Below are positions 25,196 to 33,704 of a stretch of DNA of 64,000 nt, in pieces. Numbering within the stretch: the stretch's first letter is position 1; each line of letters starts with the position of its first letter. The translations under genes were made by a program, and so were the position numbers. The stretch covers positions 1 to 64,000 of the forward strand of contig JAOZHW010000015.1 in assembly GCA_026014685.1 (NCBI GenBank). Reading direction: 5' to 3'. The notes beneath the pieces are model-generated. The model searched no databases. It worked only from the letters and a program-made list of their open reading frames with translations, and was not told where the DNA came from. The stretch comes from Candidatus Bathyarchaeota archaeon (GTDB lineage Archaea; Thermoproteota; Bathyarchaeia; Bathyarchaeales; Bathycorpusculaceae).

Positions 25196-25450
25196 ATGCT
25201 ACAAGTGGTGGAGAATAAGTTGGTTGAAGCTGTTTTCACAGACGAAGATAAAAAAAACCTCAAAGTCATAGCTGAAGAACTGCCGAAACTTCGTATAATT
25301 GTTGAGGAACTTAAGGAAACTTTGGAAGTCTTAAGCGACGAGAAACTGATGAAAAGCATCACTGCAAGCCAAAAAGATGTGCAAGAAAAACGAGTGTTCA
25401 GCTACAAGGAACTACTGCATGAGTTGAACATAGATGAAAAAGAGCTTTGA
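25196..25450 (+). CDS. Antitoxin of RelE-type toxin-antitoxin pair
   Basis: An 84-residue, mainly helical charged protein from ATG 25196 (VFTDEDKKNLKVIAEELPKLRIIVEELKE), overlapping the start of the toxin gene by 17 bases as in classical TA operons. The C-terminal FSYKELLHEL segment probably wraps the toxin. A longer frame reaches into the tRNA-Leu gene and is not the real start. A related protein is encoded at 25810-26058. Confidence 0.8.
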   Translation: MLQVVENKLVEAVFTDEDKKNLKVIAEELPKLRIIVEELKETLEVLSDEKLMKSITASQKDVQEKRVFSYKELLHELNIDEKEL

Positions 25451-25691
25451 ACTCATCTTCACCAAAGAATTTCTAAAAAAGCTCAAACACCTCGACAGGC
25501 AAACACAAATCCGATTAATAAAAGAACTAAAGATTCTAGAAGACAAACCATTCGTCGGTAAACAATTGGTTGGACGTTTAAGTGAACTCAAGTCCTTTCG
25601 GGCTGGCGATTACAGAGTCATTTATAAAGTCTCTGAGCAGAAAATTATTGTTCTAACCGTTGGTCACCGCAAAAAAGTCTACGACCAATGA
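25434..25691 (+). CDS. RelE/ParE-family toxin
   Basis: An 85-residue basic protein with the RelE fold: FTKEFLKKLKHLDRQTQIRLIKEL, GRLSELKSFRAGDYRVIYKV and a terminal strand IIVLTVGHRKKVY. RelE members cleave mRNA on the ribosome, while ParE poison gyrase; the GDYRVIY plus terminal GHRKKVY pattern favours RelE. It overlaps the antitoxin gene upstream. The system is small and stands next to a tRNA gene. Confidence 0.9.
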   Translation: MKKSFELIFTKEFLKKLKHLDRQTQIRLIKELKILEDKPFVGKQLVGRLSELKSFRAGDYRVIYKVSEQKIIVLTVGHRKKVYDQ

Positions 25692-25809
25692 ACATGCAGC
25701 TGCACAGCGGAATATTCGCAGGTTAAAATATTGCCCATACACCACAATTAAACCTGACTTTTAGGGAAATTTTAATACTGCTTAATCCTTGTAGATAAGT
25801 AATCTTTCG

Positions 25810-26058
25810 GTGGCATGGTTGGTTAACACTGTCCTTACAGAGGAAGACAGAATAATTCTCAGAGGTTTAGCTGTGGAAATCGCGGATATCCGCAAACAAC
25901 TCAACCAACTCGCCGAAACCTTGGCTAAACTGAACGATAAACAGTTCTTGAAGGCGTTTGTCGACAGTAAACCAGACCTAAATGAGGAACAAGTTGACCG
26001 CTATCAGTTATCGCTCCAAAAACAGGTAGATGCCACTGAGTACGAGTTCCGCTACTAA
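25810..26058 (+). CDS. Orphan antitoxin-like protein
   Basis: An 82-residue protein from GTG 25810, similar in layout to the antitoxin at 25196 (VLTEEDRIILRGLAVEIADIRKQLNQLAETLAKLNDKQFLKAFVDS against VFTDEDKK...VLSDEKLMKSITAS). No toxin gene follows it, so it looks like a duplicated antitoxin that may counter or buffer the upstream toxin, or a remnant of a second pair. Confidence 0.65.
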   Translation: MAWLVNTVLTEEDRIILRGLAVEIADIRKQLNQLAETLAKLNDKQFLKAFVDSKPDLNEEQVDRYQLSLQKQVDATEYEFRY

Positions 26059-26232
26059 CCCTTTAAGGTTCTTTCTGTTGCTTGGACAAACACTTAGTTT
26101 TAATACACAAGGTTAATACCACAGTTAACTGTTAAAAGTTGACAACAAGTAAGCTGTTTCTATATAGTTGACAGACAACTACAGTCGAACGCTTAATTGC
26201 ATACAACCCGAAAATCAATAGGAGGATACAAT

Positions 26233-26409
26233 ATGAAAACATCAACATCGATACTGTTCCATTGCCCACAGTGCAACGCGAACTTTGAATTCGACGCAAT
26301 AGGCCAAAACGAGTTTGTTCCCTGCCCAGTCTGCGGAACCGAATTCGTAACAACCAAAAAGGGCAACAAAGTAATGCTTGAAGCCCTCGAACAAGCCCTA
26401 ATATGCTAA
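26233..26409 (+). CDS. Small zinc-ribbon protein
   Basis: A 58-residue protein from ATG 26233, preceded by a strong AGGAGG Shine-Dalgarno eight bases upstream. A zinc ribbon CPQCNANFEF ... CPVCGTEF is followed by a short basic stretch and LEALEQAL. A TATA-like CTATATA is at about 26160. It resembles stand-alone zinc ribbons of unknown function common in archaea. A terminator-like hairpin follows it. Confidence 0.82.
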   Translation: MKTSTSILFHCPQCNANFEFDAIGQNEFVPCPVCGTEFVTTKKGNKVMLEALEQALIC

Positions 26410-26420
26410 GAAGCAACGAC

Positions 26421-26460
26421 TCGGGTTTTTAACCCGAAGTGTTCGCATCCTTTTTTTGTT
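26421..26460 (+). terminator. Hairpin plus T-run after the zinc-ribbon gene
   Basis: TCGGGTT (26421-26427) pairs with AACCCGA (26431-26437), leaving a 3-base loop, and a T-rich run begins at about 26450. The convergent NifB-like gene ends at 26502. Confidence 0.6.
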
Positions 26461-26501
26461 TTTAGACATCCCACTGTTTGTGTATGAAATAAAAAAGTGA
26501 A

Positions 26502-27359
26502 CTATGCACTGGCAAGTATGTAACTTGCCGTTGGCGGTGAATGCAGTACCACCTGAGGACTGACACACGCATTACATTCTGTTTGTATACATCGTAGTTC
26601 TTCAACGGATGGCGCGCCAACATTTCCGTTCGAAGCCGCGGGTATAACGTTCATCTTGTAAGCGCCTAAGCTGCGTACGATTTTTGCAACCTCAACCAGA
26701 TGCCCAGAGTTAACTTCTGGTACAAAAAGCGCGTTGACTTCCACCATCAAGCCTGCGTCTGAGGCGTTGCGGATGCCCTCAAGCTGGTTTAGGCTCAACA
26801 CTTCAAACGCCTCTTTCCCCCGCAGAGTCTTGCCGTTTAAACGCACATACGAATACATCTTTGCGCCGACCTCAGCGTCCACAGCGTTTACATTGACTCG
26901 AATCGCAGTTACTTCAAGTTCTTCTAGTAGCGAAAGTTTTCTTGGCAAGAGCAAACCGTTGGTGGTTATGCTTCGGGTAAAGTGGGGGAACTCTTGCGCT
27001 ATTAGTCGCAGTGTTTTGTAGGTGACTTCGCTGTTGAGGGCGTCGCCTGTTCCTGAGATGTCGATTGCATTGAGGTGAGGGTCTTGGTTGGCAGCTATCC
27101 TTACTTGCTGGATGGCGTCTTTTGAGGTTAAGACTTTACTTTCAGTCAAAGCGGAGCTGGAATCACAATAGTTAGAGCCGACGTTGCACTCTGACTTTAC
27201 AGTTAATTCTATCTTGTTGAACCTGAAATGTGCTGGGCTTTCAGGGATTGGGAGGGTTTGGTGCATGTGGGCGCAACTCTTTTTTTGTGCTTGGGCTTTT
27301 GCGTAGAGCAGCGGGGAACTGCTGGTTGCGCTTTCCTTTCTTATTGTGATTTGGGTCAT
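26502..27359 (-). CDS. NifB-like radical-SAM-fold protein with broken cluster motif
   Basis: The body resembles NifB: ITTNGLLLPRKLSLLEEL, MYSYVRLNGKTLRGKEAFEVL, LNQLEGIRNASDAGLMVEVNALFVPEVNSGHLVEVAKIV and RSLGAYKMNVIP, followed by a C-terminal cysteine cluster (LRCIQTECNACVS). The radical SAM motif should read CxxxCxxC, but here it is CNVGSNYC: C58 and C65 remain while the middle cysteine is Ser62, so a normal [4Fe-4S]-SAM site cannot form. It is 285 residues. No nif genes are nearby. Possibly inactive, or retuned for binding rather than catalysis. Confidence 0.75.
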   Translation of the reverse strand: MTQITIRKESATSSSPLLYAKAQAQKKSCAHMHQTLPIPESPAHFRFNKIELTVKSECNVGSNYCDSSSALTESKVLTSKDAIQQVRIAANQDPHLNAIDISGTGDALNSEVTYKTLRLIAQEFPHFTRSITTNGLLLPRKLSLLEELEVTAIRVNVNAVDAEVGAKMYSYVRLNGKTLRGKEAFEVLSLNQLEGIRNASDAGLMVEVNALFVPEVNSGHLVEVAKIVRSLGAYKMNVIPAASNGNVGAPSVEELRCIQTECNACVSPQVVLHSPPTASYILASA

Positions 27360-27534
27360 AGTTTTTTCTCCTTGGTTGAGGTATTGTTTTTGGCTTTTAA
27401 AAGAGTAGTTGAGAAGTTTTCACAACTGTGCATAACATACATGATTATCTTAACAAAAGCAAAGCAGAATCCAGAAATGGATTGCATTAATTCAATTCTG
27501 CACCACAAAAATAAACACTACACACCAAAATAAT

Positions 27535-29376
27535 TTGGCAGCGGACAGCAAAATACAAAATAACCTCCACCCAATACCAATCCCAGAGGCACAGGATTTG
27601 ACGAACAAAACCACATGGGACCTAACCGCACTATTCACAGACCCCTCAGACCCCAAAATCCCGCAAACCATCAACCAGGTCTCCCGCATGGCAGAGGAAT
27701 TTGAAAAGAAGTACCGAGGCAAAATCTGCAACCTCAACGCTGAGGGGCTACTGGTGTGCCTGCAAGATGTTGAGGCGTTTCAAGCTAAAATCGGCGACAT
27801 AACCCTCTACTCAAGCCTCGCCTTCTCCGCAGACATGACTCAGCCGCAGACGCAGGCATTGCATGACAAAGTGGAGAAGTTGAATGCAAAAATTAGCCAG
27901 CAGTTGGCGTTTTACTCGCTTGAATTGGGCAAACTCCTGAAAGCTAAGCCTGAATTGATTGAGGCGCCTGCTTTAGCTAACTATAGGCATATGCTGCAGC
28001 GAGTTTACCGTCGAGTGGAACATCAACTTAGCGAGGTTGAAGAGCAACTTATCATAGAAAAAGACCAGTTCGGCGTCAACGCATGGGAGGAGTTGCAGTG
28101 TAAATGGCTCAACACGCGACTCTTTGAAGTCACAGTTTTGGGAGAGAAAAAGACGCTTAGCTACTGTGAAGCCAACGGTCTTCTACCGCACCCTGACCGA
28201 TCAACAAGGGAATCAGCTTACCGCTCCATCTACGGCGGGTTGGGCAAAGACGGCGAAATCTTTGCCTCAGCTCTACGTAACATCTGCAACGACTGGGTAG
28301 CGGTCTCTAAACGCAGAAAATACGCTTCGCCCATGGAGTCCAGTTTAATCAGCAACGATACCGACCAGAACATAATCGACCGCCTATTGAGCACAGTGGA
28401 AGAGGGCAAAGCAGCTTATCGGCGGTACTTGAAGTTGAAGGCCAAACTTATGGCGTTGGATGTTTTGGGTAACCACGACATTCTTGCACCCCTCCCTGAT
28501 GCGCCGGAGCTTAAATTTACACTGTCAGAGGCACAAAAACTTGTAACTGAAGCTTACAGCCGCTTCGACTCCGCCTATGCCTCTGCAGTCAAAGAAATGT
28601 TCGAGCAACGCCACATCGATGCAGAACCAAGGTTTGGTAAACGTAACGGAGCGTTCTGTGCAAGCCACTATAACGGTAAATCCGCCTATATTTTGCAAAG
28701 CTTCAACGGCACCTTAACTGACGTTTTCACTTTAGCGCATGAGTTGGGACACGCAACACACGACTGGTACATGGCCAGAAACCAGACCCTGCTCAACACG
28801 CATGTGCCCTCCATTGTGGCTGAGACTGCTTCGATTTTCGGGGAACTTTTGTTAACTGACTTGATGTTGGAGAACGCGAAATCTGACGCTGAACGCAAAG
28901 CGCTTTTGTGTTTGGTTTTGGATGAGGCAGGGATGACGGCTTTTCAGGTTACGGCGAGGGTTTGGTTTGAGCAGGCCCTCTACCGATCCATTGAGAACTG
29001 TGAGTTCCTCGATTACAAGACCATCTGTTGCCATTGGACTAAAGCCCGCGACCGCATCTATGGAGATGCCGTCAGATGGTTCCCTGAGATGGAGGCGGAA
29101 TGGACTATGAAACCCCACTACTACATGGCGAACTATCGTTTCTACAATTACCCCTACGTCTACGCTCAGATGTTTGTTTACTCACTCTACGAGCGCTACT
29201 TGGAGGAAAAAGAGGCGTTTGTGCCTAAACTGGTCGCCTTGCTTTCGGCAGGCAGCAGCAAATCGCCTTTGGAGCTTGGCAGGTTGGTCGGTTTAGAGGT
29301 GAATGAGGCTGATTTTTGGCGTGGAGGCTTAAAAGTGTTCGAACGCTTCATTTCAGACTTGGAAAAAACCGTTTAA
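27535..29376 (+). CDS. pepF: Oligoendopeptidase F (M3 family)
   Basis: A 613-residue M3 metallopeptidase with the zinc motif HELGH (about 401-405, in TLAHELGHATHDWY) and the third ligand in the following ASIFGELLLTD-type block. It shows the usual N-terminal helical region and C-terminal YNYPYVYAQMFVYSLYERYL block of PepF. It cleaves short peptides in the cytoplasm. Start TTG 27535. It is divergent from the NifB-like gene. Confidence 0.94.
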   Translation: MAADSKIQNNLHPIPIPEAQDLTNKTTWDLTALFTDPSDPKIPQTINQVSRMAEEFEKKYRGKICNLNAEGLLVCLQDVEAFQAKIGDITLYSSLAFSADMTQPQTQALHDKVEKLNAKISQQLAFYSLELGKLLKAKPELIEAPALANYRHMLQRVYRRVEHQLSEVEEQLIIEKDQFGVNAWEELQCKWLNTRLFEVTVLGEKKTLSYCEANGLLPHPDRSTRESAYRSIYGGLGKDGEIFASALRNICNDWVAVSKRRKYASPMESSLISNDTDQNIIDRLLSTVEEGKAAYRRYLKLKAKLMALDVLGNHDILAPLPDAPELKFTLSEAQKLVTEAYSRFDSAYASAVKEMFEQRHIDAEPRFGKRNGAFCASHYNGKSAYILQSFNGTLTDVFTLAHELGHATHDWYMARNQTLLNTHVPSIVAETASIFGELLLTDLMLENAKSDAERKALLCLVLDEAGMTAFQVTARVWFEQALYRSIENCEFLDYKTICCHWTKARDRIYGDAVRWFPEMEAEWTMKPHYYMANYRFYNYPYVYAQMFVYSLYERYLEEKEAFVPKLVALLSAGSSKSPLELGRLVGLEVNEADFWRGGLKVFERFISDLEKTV

Positions 29377-29586
29377 ACGTATTCGAGTTCGAAATGTTAG
29401 ATACTTGCGCTTCATAAGCTTTTATATGGTAAAGTACGTTACAGATAGCTGAACCATAAAGCCGAATTTGGCCCTTGGAGACCTGCGCCTATGGAGAAAC
29501 AACTCGAAAGGAAACAGAGTTTTAATGAACTGTTGATTGATGTTGTGGACGAAGTTTTGTAGGCCATAGGCAACTCGGTTAAATGC

Positions 29587-29829
29587 ATGCTTTATGTTCA
29601 GATAAAAAATAACCTCGCCATAAACAAAGAGCAAATCCCTGACAAAATCGAGGTTTTCATGAAGGTTCTGCAGCGAATTTTTGGTGAAGACGGCGCTAGG
29701 CATATTGAGTTGCAGATAATGAAGCAGATTCAGTCAAAAACAGGTGTATCTTGCCCTTTTTCAACTGAGAAGGGTAAATTTGTTGCGTGTATAGATTTTA
29801 TTAGGCAAGAATACGAGAAAAACCTCTAA
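29587..29829 (+). CDS. Hypothetical small protein
   Basis: An 80-residue protein (ATG 29587) with an amphipathic first half (IPDKIEVFMKVLQRIFGEDGARHIELQIMKQI) and a C-terminal SCPFSTEKGKFVACIDFIRQEY with two cysteines. No family recognised. The frame has normal composition and a clean start, but no homology supports it. Confidence 0.5.
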   Translation: MLYVQIKNNLAINKEQIPDKIEVFMKVLQRIFGEDGARHIELQIMKQIQSKTGVSCPFSTEKGKFVACIDFIRQEYEKNL

Positions 29830-30013
29830 GTTCAACCGTTTCCTTTCTGTCTGGAAGTGTTTTCGGGGTTATTCTTGTTCGTAATACGTAGTTTAACGTT
29901 TTTTAATAGTGTTTTTTAATAGTGTACATTGGTTCAGAACACTTTTATCACAACTTAGCGCTAACGGTAATAACAAGCAACCAAGCGATAACACGATAAA
30001 CATGGGGAAACAT

Positions 30014-30343
30014 ATGAAGCCTAAACGAGACGACGAACTAACGACACGGGTGATCAAAAACTTTTCAGATGTCTTGATCTTGAAATACCTAAAAGAAAAC
30101 CCACTTAGCAGCGGCTACGAGATACTTCGGCAGCTGCATGAAAAATACAAGATAACTTTCAGCCCAGGCACGATCTACCATGAAATTTACTTGCTTGAAC
30201 GCAAAAAATTCATAAGAAGTGAGGGGGATGAAGGCGGCAGGATGTTCAGTTTAACCGTTGAGGGCGAGCAGGCGCTGACTGAAATATTTAAGTCAGCTAA
30301 AGATATTCAGCAGTTAGTTGCCAACATTTTCCTCGAAAAATAG
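30014..30343 (+). CDS. PadR-family transcriptional regulator
   Basis: About 109 residues with a PadR winged helix: LILKYLKENPLSSGYEILRQLHEKYKITFSPGTIYHEIYLLERKKFIR and the wing EGGRMFSLTVEGEQAL. The C-terminal helix is short. I start at ATG 30014, which has GGGG eight bases upstream; ATG 30002 and a longer frame to 29909 are possible but less conserved. Likely a repressor for a neighbouring gene, unknown which. Confidence 0.85.
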   Translation: MKPKRDDELTTRVIKNFSDVLILKYLKENPLSSGYEILRQLHEKYKITFSPGTIYHEIYLLERKKFIRSEGDEGGRMFSLTVEGEQALTEIFKSAKDIQQLVANIFLEK

Positions 30344-30474
30344 CGTCTCTGTAGCCCTAACTCTTTTTGGGCTTTTGTTTTATGGTTGGTTTGTGGCAGT
30401 CACATACGTTTAAGTGTCCAAAGTCCAGCTAGTACAAAATGGTTTTTGCTGGACAACCTTTGGGAGGTGATTTT

Positions 30475-30633
30475 TTGGAGACAAAAAAGAATATACCTGA
30501 ACCTGAAATGACTTCTGAGGGCAAATTTAGATGCCGCCAAGACAGCCAAGAATACGATAATCGAGAAGACTACGAAACACACTGCATGGAAGAACACATG
30601 AGCAGCGAAGAAAGCAGCAGTAGAGAAATGTAA
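30475..30633 (+). CDS. Small C2H2-like protein with TTG start
   Basis: A 52-residue protein. TTG 30475 follows GGAGGTGA, almost the full complement of the 16S 3' end, at ideal spacing; an earlier in-frame ATG at 30439 lacks one. It contains a possible zinc-finger-like FRCRQDSQEY...HCMEEH and an acidic Ser-rich tail. Unknown function. Confidence 0.65.
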   Translation: METKKNIPEPEMTSEGKFRCRQDSQEYDNREDYETHCMEEHMSSEESSSREM

Positions 30634-30658
30634 AAAGTTAAGGGCAAAAGCCCAGGGT

Positions 30659-31159
30659 TTATTGTTTCTCTTCTTTTTCTTGGAAGAGCTTCTTTATCGC
30701 GCTGATTCTTGCCTTCTGCGCTAAAGTGTCGCTTGTGACAACTGTGAGCGCTTCTTCAGGACACCATTTAACACATTGTGGGCCGTCAGGTTTGTCTTTG
30801 CAGAGGTCGCAGACGTAGACCACTTTTGTTTCGGGGTGAAGCATCATGGCGCCGTAGTCACAGGCTTCAATACACCAACCGCAACCGTTGCATTTTTCTT
30901 TGTCTAAAATTATGTTGCCAGTGTCTTCGGATTGGCTCAGAGCGTTGCGTGGGCATGCAGCGACGCAGGCGGGTTCTTCGCAGAGACGGCAAGTGACAGC
31001 CATGTTTGCTAACTGATTCACGCGGACTAGGCGGATGCGTGATTTTATTGGGTTGTAGGCTTTTTCTTTGCTGTATGAGCAGGCGTATTCGCAGATTTGA
31101 CAGCCAACACATTTCTCGGGGTCAGCAGAGATGAATTTTCTTTGGTGAATCTTTACCAT
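30659..31159 (-). CDS. 4Fe-4S ferredoxin subunit for AOR (copy 1)
   Basis: A 166-residue polyferredoxin with four [4Fe-4S] motifs: CVGCQICEYAC, CRLCEEPACVAACPR, CNGCGWCIEAC and CDLCKDKPDGPQCVKWCP, of the AorX/HycB type. The gene lies 3 bases after the AOR gene at 31163-33010 and is almost a copy of 33204-33701. It should carry electrons between AOR and other carriers. A basic start MVKIHQRKF and coiled C-terminus are typical. Confidence 0.9.
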   Translation of the reverse strand: MVKIHQRKFISADPEKCVGCQICEYACSYSKEKAYNPIKSRIRLVRVNQLANMAVTCRLCEEPACVAACPRNALSQSEDTGNIILDKEKCNGCGWCIEACDYGAMMLHPETKVVYVCDLCKDKPDGPQCVKWCPEEALTVVTSDTLAQKARISAIKKLFQEKEEKQ

Positions 31160-31162
31160 TTT

Positions 31163-33010
31163 TTATGCCTCAACTATTTTTTGGAATTCTTGCAAGCCTA
31201 ATTCTTGAAGCTTAGCTTTAGATGGAACGCCTTCAACTGTCCAGCCGCGGGCATTGTAGTAGTCGTCTAGCATCAAGTCAAGTTCTTCTTGGGTGACAAC
31301 CGCTCCTTTGGTCGGTCCGTCGTCAGAAACTGGTTGATTCATCACTTTCCAAGGCAGTGTATCGTCGTTTCGTGTTAAGCCTTCGCGGATGTTGATGAGT
31401 TTGGCAAGGGTGTTTATTCGTTCTCCAGCTACGCTTAGGTCTTGGGCTGATACTTCAGCGCCTGTTACTGCACTGTAGAGTTTAGCTAAGTCACCCAGTT
31501 CATTGTAGAAAGTGTTTCGGGAGTTTTTGCAGACAATGAATGAGTCGATTAGAGCGAAAATGTCCTCGTTCTCTTTAACGAGTTTGCCGCGGCCTTTTTC
31601 TGCTTTAAGACGGTCAACTTTGCCCTTTAAATCCAAAGTGAAAGCACCACTGCGGTTGTGGTCTGCACCACGGAAAGAAACCGCTGCAGCTAAAGCTGCG
31701 GTCTTTAGGCAACGTAAATCGTACCCAGTTACTTCTAAGCCTTTAATATGTTGAGCCAACTCGGAGGCGTTCTTACCGATTTTTTCAGCAGCAACTTTAA
31801 CACCGTCTGCAAGCATCTGGCCGATGCCTTCACGTTTACCGATTTTCTCGACAAGTTGAACGACTGCTTCGCTGTTGCCGAAGTGCGGGTCGATGCCTTC
31901 AAGTTGATCGTGTGACAATAAGCCTTTTTCGTGGCAATCCATCAAAAAGCTGATTGTGACGCCTGTGCTGGTGGCGTCTAAACCGTAGTAGTTACAGAGT
32001 TCTGCAGCTCTGATTATTGCGTCGAGTTTGTCTACGCCACAGTTGGGTCCCAGCGCCCAGAGGTTGTCATATTCCATGCGTGCCAATGACCCTTTGTAGG
32101 GGCCTTCCCTGACGAGCGCTTCATGTTCACAACGCATAGCACATGAGTTGCAAGCGATGATTTTTGCAACGTAGCGTTCGTTTAGGACTTCGGCGTTGAT
32201 GTTTTCGGTTTTTTCAAAATGCGAAGCGCTGTAGTTGCGTGTGGGCATACACATTAATTCGTTGGTGACTTCGATGTTGTCAACGGTGCCTAAAGTGCGG
32301 TATTTCTGCACTGCAGGTCCCTTCATGCGCTCATGGAATTCCCGCACCATATCCGTGAATACATCTGGTTTTGCGACGGTTATGTCGCGGGTGCCTCTGA
32401 CGGCAATGGCTTTGAGGTTCTTGCTGCCCATAACAGCACCCAAACCAGTCCTACCAGCGGCACGGGTTTTTTCGTTAATGATACAAGCGATTTTTGATTG
32501 TTTCTCGCCAGCTAAACCGATTGAGGCAACCCTAACGTAGAAGTCGCCTAGCTCCTCTTTGATGGCGTCTTCTGTTTCAAAGGGTGATTTGCCCCAGATG
32601 TTTGAAGCATCAAGAAGCTGAACCGCTTCGTCATCGATCCATAGGTAAACTGGTTTTTCAGCTTTCCCAGTTAAAACGATGGCATCATACCCTGCGCGTT
32701 TAAGTTCTGCGCCGAAGGTGCCGTGGCTTACTGCTTCGCCGACGCCGCCTGTTGCAGGCGATTTTGATATGAAAGCGTGGCCGTTGCCGCCTGTTGGAAA
32801 CATTGTCCCTGAAACTGGCCCCAAAGCTAACACGAGTGGATTTTCGGGGCTAAGCGGGTTGACCCCTGCTTTTGAATTAGATAACCAAAGTTTCAGTCCT
32901 AGACCGATGCCGCCGACGTATTTTTTGGCGGTTTCGTCGGTTAATTTTTCAGTGTGAGTTTTGCCTGTAGTTAAATCAACATACAATACTGTTCCTGCGT
33001 AACCGAGCAA
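31163..33010 (-). CDS. aor: Aldehyde ferredoxin oxidoreductase (copy 1)
   Basis: A tungsten-cofactor AOR family protein of about 615 residues: N-terminal LGYAGTVLYVDLTTGK, GPVSGTMFPTGGNGHAF, IACNSCAMRCEHEAL (cluster cysteines), LRCLKTAALAAAVSFRGADHNRSG, and the last cluster cysteine in VCKNSRNTF. It oxidises aldehydes to acids with ferredoxin; exact substrate unknown. I use TTG 33010, preceded by GGAGG, because the GTG at 33055 abuts the TATA box. It pairs with its own ferredoxin downstream, and is a close paralogue of 33705-35555. Confidence 0.92.
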   Translation of the reverse strand: MLGYAGTVLYVDLTTGKTHTEKLTDETAKKYVGGIGLGLKLWLSNSKAGVNPLSPENPLVLALGPVSGTMFPTGGNGHAFISKSPATGGVGEAVSHGTFGAELKRAGYDAIVLTGKAEKPVYLWIDDEAVQLLDASNIWGKSPFETEDAIKEELGDFYVRVASIGLAGEKQSKIACIINEKTRAAGRTGLGAVMGSKNLKAIAVRGTRDITVAKPDVFTDMVREFHERMKGPAVQKYRTLGTVDNIEVTNELMCMPTRNYSASHFEKTENINAEVLNERYVAKIIACNSCAMRCEHEALVREGPYKGSLARMEYDNLWALGPNCGVDKLDAIIRAAELCNYYGLDATSTGVTISFLMDCHEKGLLSHDQLEGIDPHFGNSEAVVQLVEKIGKREGIGQMLADGVKVAAEKIGKNASELAQHIKGLEVTGYDLRCLKTAALAAAVSFRGADHNRSGAFTLDLKGKVDRLKAEKGRGKLVKENEDIFALIDSFIVCKNSRNTFYNELGDLAKLYSAVTGAEVSAQDLSVAGERINTLAKLINIREGLTRNDDTLPWKVMNQPVSDDGPTKGAVVTQEELDLMLDDYYNARGWTVEGVPSKAKLQELGLQEFQKIVEA

Positions 33011-33054
33011 CCTTGTCCCTCCGAGAGGCTCCGAGTAGTCTATTTCAGCGGACA

Positions 33055-33064
33055 CTATATTAAG
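33055..33064 (-). promoter_or_regulatory. TATA box of AOR copy 1
   Basis: CTTAATATAG on the minus strand; an 18-base context ending in the box is almost the same before AOR copy 2. With 25-base spacing transcription starts about 24 bases before TTG 33010. Confidence 0.65.
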
Positions 33065-33203
33065 CTAATGGGTTCATGATGGATAATTTACCGTGTTTAG
33101 CTTAATTTAGCACCGTTTTAGCCACCTATTAAATTCAGGCAAGTTTATTTTTAGCTAAAAACAAAAAAGACAGGGCACTTAAAACGCCCACTGCAAACGA
33201 AAA

Positions 33204-33701
33204 TTATTCTTCCTCTTTTTCTTGGAAGAGCTTCTTTATCGCGTTAAGCCGCGCCTTCTGAGCCAACACATCACTGGTTACGACGGTGAGGGCTTCTTCA
33301 GGGCACCACTTAACACATTGAGGACCATCAGGCTTGTATTGGCAAAGGTCACAGACATAGACGGTTTTTGTTTCTGGATGCATCATCATAGCGCCGTAGT
33401 CGCAGGCTTCAATACACCAACCGCAACCGTTGCATTGGTCTTTGTCGATAATTATGTTGCCTGTTTCGCGTGACTGAGAAAGCGCATCTCTGGGGCATGC
33501 GGCGACACAAGCGGGTTCTTGGCATTTTCTGCAGGTCACAGCAATGTTCTTAATCTGTTTAGCTCGAACAACGCGGATACGGGATTTAACTGCGTTGAAG
33601 ACTTTTTCGTGACTAAAAGAGCAAGCGTATTCACAGATCTGGCATCCAACACATTTGTCGGGGTCAGCAGAGATGAATTTTCTGTCATGCAGAGTAACCA
33701 T
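33204..33701 (-). CDS. 4Fe-4S ferredoxin subunit for AOR (copy 2)
   Basis: A 165-residue polyferredoxin with four [4Fe-4S] sites (CVGCQICEYAC, CRKCQEPACVAACPR, CNGCGWCIEAC, CDLCQYKPDGPQCVKWCP), nearly identical in layout to the copy at 30659-31159. It lies 3 bases after the AOR at 33705-35555. Together, the two pairs look like a tandem duplication of an AOR-ferredoxin unit. Confidence 0.9.
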   Translation of the reverse strand: MVTLHDRKFISADPDKCVGCQICEYACSFSHEKVFNAVKSRIRVVRAKQIKNIAVTCRKCQEPACVAACPRDALSQSRETGNIIIDKDQCNGCGWCIEACDYGAMMMHPETKTVYVCDLCQYKPDGPQCVKWCPEEALTVVTSDVLAQKARLNAIKKLFQEKEEE

Positions 33702-33704
33702 GTT

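Noticed and set aside
33053-33055. GTG start for AOR copy 1 next to the TATA box
   Set aside because: The codon touches the promoter, so it would not be in the transcript. The same coincidence in copy 2 shows it comes from the duplicated promoter.
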